Shown here piece after piece: positions 54,856 to 64,000 of a DNA stretch of 64,000 nt. The first letter of the stretch is position 1. Each line of letters starts with the position of its first letter. The stretch comes from Trematomus loennbergii (lineage: Eukaryota; Chordata; Actinopteri; Perciformes; Nototheniidae): the NCBI GenBank assembly GCA_012861695.1, contig JAAOOA010000455.1, positions 154,501 through 218,500 on the forward strand. Reading direction: 5' to 3'. A program made the position numbers and the translations under genes. The notes under the pieces were generated by a model. That model was not told where the DNA came from. It saw nothing but the letters and a program-made list of their open reading frames with translations, and did not search any database.

Positions 54856-56154
54856 CAGGGCTGCCAACACTCACGCATTGAGCGTGAGAGTCACGCAATC
54901 AACCCATATCTCACGCACTCACGCCACACTTGCCTTTCCTCACGCTAAGTTTTCGTCCAAAATAAATGTATATAAATATAAAAAAATTGAAGGAACAGCA
55001 AACCGAGCGGTCTACGAAATGAGACGGTCTTCTGGCTTAGTTCAGTAAAGTTGGAACAATATTGGGAGATTCGGATTTCACGGATCAATAACTCATGAGC
55101 AAAACGTTATTCAGACACAAATGACGTCTCCTAAGAACCGTGGTAAGGACAACGAACTACAATCAAATTTTGATCAAAAAAAGCCAATACGCGCCGTCCT
55201 CCGAGCTGGACACGTTACATTGGTCTCTATCCGCAGCCGGAGAAGAAACGAGTGCTCAGGGACCGTCTGCAAAGTGCAACTCCGAAAAAAGAGAATTAAA
55301 TAATATTCACTATTATACAGTATATTACTACCAAAATCACCACACATCAATAGTCTCCTGGTGGTCATACTACAGCAAGGAGTTTGGAAGAATATGCTTT
55401 TGAATAATTTGGGGGAATATTTATAATGTAAATCTTCAATAAATGTGGCATTATCTTGAATAACTTTACTATTATACAGTATATTTCTACCAAACTCACT
55501 ATTTGCATTGTTGTTGCTGCGCTAACGGATATTAGAAGCTGTTTCTAAAACAAGGAGAGGAGAGCTCTCTCCTGTCAGACTGAGAGAGATAACTACAGCT
55601 CAGTGAGGTAAGGGACTCTCTGAGTGTTTAGATAGTTAACTTTAGTCTAGTTATCTCAGTGGGTCTCAAACGGTTTGGTCACCATTTATGAGAATAAATG
55701 AAAAACAGTTATGAAATACTATATGACAGTAAAACAAGAATACAGTTTAAAAGGTGAGTGATTTGTAAAATATCCATAAAGAAAAAGAAAATCTGTTTAC
55801 AGTTCTGTTTCATATGGATGTTGAGAGATGTATCCATAAATTCATTTTGCTCTCAAAGTGCACCAGATTGATGCATTTAACTTCAATATTTAAAAAAAAA
55901 TCTTCCAGGGGAAGCTTGCCCACGGACCCCCTAGAGGAGGTGAGGACCCCCACTTATAAAATAGCACTTGATTGTAAGAGTAGCGGGTACACTGTGTATG
56001 TGCGTATTCCACTGTAGCGCCCGGTACATTAATGGGAAACCCTAGTTTGTACATGTTCAATACATTTGTAACACTGTACACATGAACGTTTCTTTTTTCG
56101 GTTCACCAAAAATAAAATCTCACTCCAAGCTGAACTCAAATGTTGGCAGCCCTG
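54856..56154. mobile_element. hAT-like element, gctgccaac ends (copy B)
   Basis: Inverted ends cagggctgccaac / gttggcagccctg and flanking gttaaac (54849-54855, 56155-56161). Well preserved termini. 1.3-kb interior with no transposase. Confidence 0.87.
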
Positions 56155-56179
56155 GTTAAACACATTTTCAAGATTCAAC

Positions 56180-56380
56180 ATTCAAGTTTCAAAGCTTTAT
56201 TGTCATTTGCACAGCAGCTACAGAGTAGATATGTCAATGAAGATCTTCTCCAACAGAGCAACATGAATATATATAGGACATGGAACAAATAAAACAGATA
56301 AAATAGTGCAAGAGAATGTTTTGAGATGAGCAAAAATGTAAATACAAATAAAATAGAATAGAAATAGTGCAAGAATTAGC
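56180..56380 (-). mobile_element. Non-LTR retrotransposon 3' end (copy B)
   Basis: Equivalent of 15724-15910. Confidence 0.5.
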
Positions 56381-56702
56381 TATGTTAGCATGCTGAACTC
56401 GTATGTTAAACACATTATAGGAGCTAAACAGGAGCATGATAGCATTGTGAGCATGTTAGCATAAAGCTAATAGCCTCAGTCCAGCCTCTCAGAGAATGAA
56501 CACATGAACACACAGTGACCTTATTGAGTAACAGCCATAAAAGCCATTGATTACCTTTTACAACATGCTAACAGCTCCTAAGCTACTTGCACACGTTACA
56601 GACGAGCTGTACCTCGACTGAAGCTGCTTCTTCTATCTTCAAAACAACATGCTTCACTCAGAGGAGGAGATCATGTGCTGTAGTTAAAGGACAGACAGTA
56701 AG

Positions 56703-56870
56703 ATGATGCTTCTGTGGCTGTTTCTGCCTTTTCTCTGGTGTTTTTGACCCCAGTGTGTGACGCAGTGTGTTCAGCTCAGGAGTTCAGCTGCTCTCAGGAT
56801 CTGTGTGTGTCCGAGGGAAGTGTGTGTGACTTCACTGACGACTGTGGAGATTACAGCGATGAGGAAAACT
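56703..56870 (+). pseudogene. LDLa-MAM exon 1, frameshifted signal peptide (copy B)
   Basis: 168 bp against 169 in copy A: one T is missing in the T run of the signal-peptide core (gctgtttctgcc against gctgttttctgcc). From the first ATG the frame therefore reaches TGA after 14 codons (56745-56747), before the LDLa module, whose six cysteines are still encoded in the other frame. Splice donor intact. Confidence 0.8.
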
Positions 56871-57983
56871 GTGAGTAAATATTGATTTTGTCAGATTTTA
56901 ACTGACTTTGAGACTGGATTACCTTTCAACAGGTGTTTTAAAGTACCTCGTACACCTATAACTTCACAAATCCATATATATTCAGAGTGAACAATGTGAT
57001 ACACAAGTCAAGATTTAGTTATAAATTGCATTATCAACGTATATATAGCAAAAACCAGTGTCGTTCTACTATATTTCAGAGGCAAAAAGCACCTTTTGTT
57101 CATATAAAAACACATGATTTGCTGATATGGTGTAACAGAGTACTGAAATACTATTAAAAACAGTATTTCAAGTATCTAAATGTAGTCAAACCACAATGCT
57201 AAAAGGCTCTTACATGTAAAAAAAACATGATAATAGTATTAGTACTTTTACTTTTGATACCTAAAGTACATGTTATACTTCTGTACTGTGTGTATACTGA
57301 AATGCATTCATTACAACATGCGTCTGTGAGGATATTCAAGCGTTATATATCTTAAAATATGAATGAATATACATTTCATTCTTTGCAGTGGTGGAAATGA
57401 ACTAAATACATTTATTGAAGTAGATTTGTTGAGGTAAACCTATCTGTATTATTACTTTAACTTCAGTTTAAGATCCTGGTTCTTCTTCTGTGGTGCATCA
57501 TTGATAATCCTGCCTTGCATACCAACTCACATTCAGTTTCATCCCTAATTCTTTTCAGTCTTCTGTTTCATGTTTGGCAGTGAAGTCCAGGATTAACGCT
57601 TATAATGCTCTGATGAGATGATGTTACTTTATTGTGTGCAGAAACCACATCTTAAAGCGGCCGTATTATGTTTGTTGGGGTGTTCTCTCTCCTGTAGTGT
57701 GTTTTAGTGCATGTAAATGGTCTGTAAAGGCTAAAATCCCTGCCTGATATGATGCTTTATTTACAGAACCTGTAATCTGGAGCATGTCATTAGGTTAGTT
57801 ATTGTATAGGCAGGTGTTTTGCAGCGGACTGGAATGTCAATTTGATCAGATATTGCATGGAAATGTAACACTTTGACTCATTCAGAGGTAGAGAGATAGC
57901 ATAAAGAGGCCGTAGACGAGAAACCCTGCAGTTTGAAAAGCTAAACTCAAAGAGGCTGAAGCATGTCTTCTTTCTGGTTGTAG

Positions 57984-58106
57984 GCTCTGGATATAAGAGG
58001 TGTGGTTTTGAAGATGGATTCTGTGACTTGATGCAGAGCTCAGAGTCCAGATGGATCAGAACTACCGAGGCTCCTGGACTCAAACACGACCACTCAAACA
58101 CATCAG
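57984..58106 (+). CDS. LDLa-MAM exon 2 (copy B)
   Basis: 123 bp, same phases, splice sites and residues as 17916-18038 (CGFEDGFCDLMQ, RWIRTTEAPG). Its product depends on the frameshifted exon 1. Confidence 0.75.
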
Positions 58107-58755
58107 GTGGGACATTAGGGACACTAGACATCTATTTTAAACTCAACACATGTACCTTATACTTCTGCAGATCTTTTTTTAATTGTATGTTTTATTATTT
58201 ATTCTACTGTTTCAACAATTAGACAGTTTATACATCCAAGAAACAAACATGATGAGTAGAAGCAGGAGGCAGAAAGCAGAGTGTATCCAGAGGTATCCCT
58301 CCGTTAGTCATCCAGCAGGATAAAGAAAAGAAAAGATCATTCTGTAATTAAATACGCACACAGATAAACAACATTCTATATATACATACACATACATATG
58401 TACACATATACGTACATACACCCATTTCCAGGGTGACAATCAAATGATAAAGTCAAACAAATAATAAATAAATTCCTACAAGTCCACGTTCAGAAAACAA
58501 GACGGTTTCATTCTATCCTATTTTGATGTAAACTGATAATTAAGATAATTATGATAATAGTCTTTGTACTTGTTATAGTATTTATTATTATTATCCTTAC
58601 AGCAGCTAGGTGTACCCATTGTTTGGTTCCTTGGAGTAGTCTGCTAACACATTGTTTCTGACTCTTGATTTGAATGTTTGATGACAGTCATCACTTGAGA
58701 GAGTTTTGTTAAGACCACTCCATAGTTTTCAAATCCACGTCTCCCTCTCTTTCAG

Positions 58756-58868
58756 CTCACTTCCTGTCCCTTTCACCTGGAACCAGAACCTCTGCAGACC
58801 TGATCAGTCCTTTCTTCCTGCCCACTGAAACCTGCCAGCTGAGAGACCCTCAAATAACATCTGTTTGA
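58756..58868 (+). CDS. LDLa-MAM exon 3 with stop (copy B)
   Basis: Same reading (AHFLSLSPGTRTSADL ... TETCQLR) and same TGA (58866-58868) as copy A, followed by attaaag and the minisatellite. Conservation of the stop shows that the short form predates the duplication. Confidence 0.62.
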
Positions 58869-58910
58869 ACATTAAAGCATGGAGACATGTTACTTTAGTG
58901 GGAATGCTGT

Positions 58911-60438
58911 AACGAGAGAGGAGACGAGGACACGAGAGAGGAGAGACGAGGACATAAGAGAGGAGACGAGGACACGAGAGAGGAGAGACGAGGACACGAG
59001 AGAGGAGACGAGGACACGAGAGAGGAGAGACGAGGACACGAGAGAGGAGAGACGAGGACAGAGAGAGGAGAGACGAGGACTAAGAGAGGAGAGACAAGGA
59101 CTTAAGAGAGGACACGAGAGAGGAGAGACGAGGACATAAGAGAGGAGAGACGAGGACACGAGAGAGGAGAGACGAGGACATAAGAGGAGACTAGGACACG
59201 AGAGAGGAGAGACGAGGACACGAGAGAGGAACAAGGACACGAGAGAGGAGAGACGAGGACATAAGAGAGGAGACAAGGACACGAGAGAGGAGAGACGAGG
59301 ACATAAGAGAAGACGAGGACACGAGAGAGAAACAAGGACATGAGAGGAGAGACGAGGACACGAGAGGAAACAAGGACTCGAGAGGGAGAGACAGAGAGGA
59401 CACGAGAGAGGAGAGACGAGGACACGAGAGAGGAGACGAGGACATAGAGAGGAGAGACGAGGACACGAGAGAGGAGACGAGGACACGAGAGAGGAGAGAC
59501 GAGGACATAAGAGAGAGACGAGGACACGAGAGAGGAGAGACGAGGACACGAGAGAGGAGAGACGAGGACATAAGAGAGGAGAGACGAGGACAGAGAGGAG
59601 AGACGAGGACAGAGAGGAGACGAGGACAGAGAGGAGAGACGAGGACACGAGAGAGGAGACGAGGACACGAGAGAGGAGAGACGGACAAGAGAGGAGACAA
59701 GGACACGAGAGAGGAGACGAGGACATAAGAGGAGACGAGGACACGAGAGAGAAACGAGGAGAGAGAGAGAGAGACGAGGACACGAGAAGGAACAAGGACT
59801 CGAGAGGGAAAGACGAGACATAAGAGAGGACACGAGAGAGAGAGACGAGGACACGAGAGAGGAGACGAGGACATAAGAGAGGGAGACGAGGACACGAGAG
59901 AGGAGACGAGGACACGAGAGAGGAGAGACGAGGACATAAGAGAGAGGAGACAAGGACACGAGAGAGGAGAGACGAGGACATAAGAGAGAGACGAGGACAC
60001 GAGAGAGGAGAGACGAGGACACGAAGAGGAAGACAAGGACATGAGAGAGAGAGACGAGGACACGAGAGAGGAAACGAGGACACGAGAGAGGAGACTAGAC
60101 ATAAGAGGGACACGAGAGAGGAGAGACGAGGACACGAGAGGGAGACGAGGACATAAGAGAGAGAGAGACGAGGACACGAGAGAGGAGACGAGGACACAAG
60201 AGAGGAGACGAGGACATAAGAGAGAGACGAGGACACGAGAGAGGAGACGAGGACATAAGAGAGGAGAGACGAGGACTCGAGAGAGGAGACGAGGACACGA
60301 GAGAGGAGACGAGGACACGAGAGAGGAGAGACGAGGACACGAGAGAGGAGACGAGGACACGAGAGAGGAGACGAGGACACGAGAGAGGAGACGAGGACTC
60401 GAGAGAGAGACGAGGACACGAGAGAGGAGACGAGGACT
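58911..60438. repeat. GA-rich minisatellite, copy B
   Basis: About 1.5 kb of the same 20/22-bp units as 18866-20628 but with different order and more irregular short units. Minus-strand ORFs up to 509 codons are artefacts. Confidence 0.96.
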
Positions 60439-60444
60439 CTTAAC

Positions 60445-62735
60445 TAACTAGTACTTGTAGAATAAGGCATTACTCAGAGTTTTATAGTGACTAATAAAGA
60501 GCCTAGAAACTGCTAACATGTTAATGAACAACTCGTTGATGGTGAACGTGCACTTTAATATAAAGTGTTTCCCAAATTACATTTCATAACATGCAGAAAA
60601 GTCTCTCTGTTTCCTCACTTATAACTAACGCTCTCAAATAGACTCTCACATAATGTGTACTTTAGTATATATACTCACCCTGACCCTCCACTGGACAAAG
60701 GGCTTTGATATCTGCACTTTAGGTGAGTCCTAATTTAGTGTCCTGCAATAATGAGATGAACCACTAGATGGCGCCAGAGGGTCATTAAAGCTGGCTTCTC
60801 TGCCTAGCAACACAAAGTACACTATACCACAAAGAACATCTCCAGTTATTATTGTGTTATTTAATATATATAAAATGACCTTAGAAGTGTTTTGTTTGGG
60901 TCTGATTGTGACGATGAATTCTACGTCAGTCATTTGATTTATTTCACGCCTGGAAGTCTAATTCTTCGCTGCTCACTCAAGCTTAACATTTCCCTCTCAG
61001 CTATAATTGATGTTTTGTTTGTGAACGCAATGACTTTTTCTTTCTTAGAGACTAAAGGACTTCTTTGATAAAGAGCACACGCAGGTAAACAGCTGCTATT
61101 AATACAAACAACACAAAGAAACATGCTTTTAGTTGATTTATGACTGCTATGCTTTCAGGTGACCTGCAGAGATCTCATGACTTCTGTGTCTGATATGAAG
61201 CAGTTTAATAAGCACCACTTCAATCATCATATTAAAGCACCGTATGAGATGTGAGAGGGTCTTCTGTAGACTTTCATCATGGCATGGTCTCTAAGGTTTA
61301 CTTCAGTATCTATTGTTGTTGTTTTACAAATTAAAAAGGAAAGAAAACGACCAAATCTCCAGATGAATGTTATCTTTAAATAGTTGTTTAACTGACTTCT
61401 CTCCATGCCGTCTATTTGAAATATGTCCTGCACATATCGCTTGTTGTTCTTACGGTTAGACGGTTAAATGGACGGCTTATTAACACGTGTTCTGGGCGTC
61501 TCTCCCTCTCTTCACGAAGGCCAGTCTGTTCAAACTGAATTGAGACCAATCTGATTTGTTGAACTGAAGAATTGGTGAAATGAACAGCACATGTTCAGCA
61601 GACTGCAGATTGACGCCTCTGGCAATCTGCAAGAAGACAGAGAACACCTCTTTTTGTTCTTGTGATATTTGAGCCAAAGAAAAACAAGAAATGTAAACCT
61701 GAGATTGAAGCCTCTCGTCCACTCACTGGGTCATATCTCATACATTCTGCATCTGGAAACTCTCATTCATTCCCATTAATGCTGTCCTTCCCTTGACTGA
61801 GATAACGGCTAATTCATTCACAAACTCAATGTCCTCGATGTGTTACACTCTCAGGACATTGTCTCTGTCATATAAGCGTCACATAAAGCTTGTCTTCCTA
61901 TATATTCTGCAGCTTCATTAGCATTTCCCCAGCAGCCGCCTAACGTCCATAAAACACACCCCCAGTATAGCTCCTTAGCATACAGGAAGTCACGATGACA
62001 CGGTGCACACACATCATGGGAACTGACATCCAGATGCAGTCTCTGTGGAGGAGAGTTCATGAACACTAATGCAGTATCTGGAACTCCCTTGTTCTGTTAA
62101 AGACACATTTCTTACCTTTTTCTCAGGATTTATTCAATAACATACTTTTTTAATCGCATCACGCCCTTTTAATGGATGTTGGTGTGACATTTAGATATTA
62201 CAGTGAATTACAAGCTTCATCCACACGTTAACATCTACTAATGGGCTTCCTGCTTCCAAGCTGCATTGATGTTATAACGGTAACGGTGTCTGGGGGTTAT
62301 AGACACCCAGAAACAATCCTTCATATATGTGTTATCATAGGAACAGTGGTTTTGTTCCCAAACAACCAAGTTAACGTCTTCATCGTCCCTGAAAGTACTT
62401 CCTTTTCAATGAGCACTGAACACTTGAAAGTGAATTGATGATTTTGCCTTAAAGTACAACTTGAGGAATTCCTCTTGTACTTAAAGCGACCTTTGTTTCT
62501 CTCACGAAGGAGAATTCAACCACGAGGGTTTCTTCAGAATTCATAAGCAGTGAGGCAGAAGAGGAAAGAAAAACAAATAGGGCTGAGCTGGTGGGACGAA
62601 ATGTTGAAAGATATTAGTTTTTATCCAACAAGGACCATGCATAGAATACATTTACCTCAAAGAGAGAAGAAATATGTGCCGGATTTGACTGTTATTTCCC
62701 TTTGTGGGTATTTACAGACGTAGAATTAAAATCTG
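60445..62735. other. Intergenic region without recognised genes (copy B)
   Basis: Near-identical to 20640-22975, no recognised coding sequence or terminal repeats. Confidence 0.6.
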
Positions 62736-62745
62736 TTCAGCTTGT

Positions 62746-63204
62746 GTTAACCATAGAACCATATGAGGCTTACAACCAAAACACATTCAGAACACCATTG
62801 ACTTCCAGACAGGAAGTGGTGGAATGCTAAGTCTTTTCCGGGGTTTTAGGACTCATTCTTGCACCTCTCTATTGCCAGACACTCCTATAGACAGCAGGGT
62901 TCGTAGGGTGCTGGAAATCCTTGAAAATGCTTGAAATTTAAATAAAAACATCTATTTTGATTCTGACTTTTCTACATCCAACTCATCCAATAAACCGTCA
63001 CGGTAGCCTTACCTTACTGATCCCTCTTAAAATAGAAAAACACACGTTACTTTACCAGCAGAGAGAAGATGGATTATTACATTATTAATGTGACTAATAA
63101 AGAGCACTTTGATTATGAAGTATTATTCTGTTGATGGATGTCATTACATTTGGTGAAAAGCTCATAATGACTTGTTTAAGACTCGTTTTTCAAAGTGTAG
63201 GACT
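62746..63204. other. Unique sequence past the duplication breakpoint
   Basis: AT-rich with no ORF or repeat I can name. Begins right at the end of the A/B similarity. Confidence 0.55.
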
Positions 63205-64000
63205 TGGACTTGTTGGAGTCGGGAGGGCTGATAATTTATTCCGGCAAATTACTCAGACCTACTAATTGACCTAACAGAAGTTATTGAGTCTAAGTTTACT
63301 GCTCGGCTCAGATCCACAACGTCAGCCTGATCTCACCTCTACTAACTCCTGAGAACCAGGTTCAATGAACTGCTGTTTCAATTCAGACGACCCTCTAATC
63401 TGTTTAAGCGATCCCGAAGGATTTTGATATCAGTAATGAGGTGTGGCCCTACCTAAGTGTGAGTGTGGCAGTTGTGCAATCTTACCTTTGAAGCAGGAGA
63501 GGAGAGCGCAGATGTCTTTTAAGTTGTCCCAATCCAAAAGGTGGGATCAGTTTATTTGAAGAAAAATTGGTCCACACTTATACTGGGTTTCTACCTTCTC
63601 TCTTTACAACATGACAATTCTACAAAACCTAATCATGCTGTGGTCATGTTCTAATATGAAACTTTAATTCACTGTTTTACATTTATTACCCTAAATTGTA
63701 ACTTCAACTGCCCAATTCAGTTGTGACATTTAAAATCGTCCAACAGAATTAAGAGGCATTTCCTCATAAATGACCGGTGATAATAAAAAGCACATTCAAA
63801 CTTTCATTCAACAAATCAGTTAATTTGCTCATTTCCACATTCGTATACTTCAACTAGTCCCGCATGAATTCGGAGGACCTTTCCTCACAGATGGCGGGCC
63901 TAACCTTCACAAACACATCAAATCATTCCACTCATTCAACCCAGAAATTCACTCAGCATTCCACAAAGAAATTCGAGAGATATTTACCAAGTTTGAGAGA
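63205..64000. repeat. LTR-like repeat, inverted copy
   Basis: Reverse complement similar to 53440-54030 (the ggtctgagta..ttgccggaataaa and ggaaatgcctc/ggagattcctc blocks) with many substitutions, running off the window end. An older or different subfamily copy. Confidence 0.6.

Larger units (their letters stand above)
50510..62745 (+). repeat. Right copy (B) of the segmental duplication
   Basis: Collinear with 218-22990 from the paired LRR exons to about gtagaattaaaatctg (62725-62740), after which similarity stops abruptly. It contains no insertion corresponding to the copy-A-only transposons. In the LTR-like repeat (53115-54140) it keeps two blocks that copy A has lost. Confidence 0.93.

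Overview
The window is nuclear DNA of a teleost fish, probably a percomorph. The evidence is a fish-specific NLR-C gene (N-terminal peptide-repeat exons, RING, FISNA-NACHT, RI-type LRR exons), intron/exon structure with GT-AG splice sites, and typical fish transposons (DIRS, hAT, TTAA-type MITEs, BEL/Pao). More than half of the window is mobile or repetitive DNA, so real coding sequence is sparse and split into small exons. All cellular genes recognised are on the + strand.

Layout. (1) 1-8840: last LRR exons and C-terminus of an NLR-C gene whose 5' part lies left of the window. The intron before its terminal exons holds a hAT MITE, a 5.8-kb degenerate DIRS retrotransposon and a second hAT-like element. 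(2) 8869-16000: decayed BEL/Pao pieces, an LTR-like repeat and several MITEs. (3) 16243-18802: a three-exon gene for a short secreted protein (signal peptide, LDL-receptor class A module, partial MAM domain), ending just before a 1.8-kb GA-rich minisatellite (18866-20628). (4) 24256-52425: a second NLR-C gene with a start-codon exon, repeated ~35-codon N-terminal exons, a RING exon, a 1.8-kb FISNA-NACHT exon, five LRR exons and small terminal exons. It carries several 1-2 nt frameshifts and one exon without its donor, so it is either a pseudogene or an assembly with indel errors. Its largest intron contains a set of nested transposons (33715-42935). (5) 50510-62745: a recent duplicate of 218-22990, including a second LDLa-MAM copy (with a signal-peptide frameshift) and a second minisatellite. 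(6) 62746-64000: unique sequence, then an inverted LTR-like repeat.

The organisation suggests a repeating unit of NLR-C gene, LDLa-MAM gene and minisatellite in a tandem immune-gene array. The right-hand copy preserves empty sites for many transposons present in the left copy, so insertions can be ordered relative to the duplication. NLR-C proteins are cytosolic sensors, whereas the LDLa-MAM product should be secreted. No functional link is shown by the sequence beyond co-duplication.
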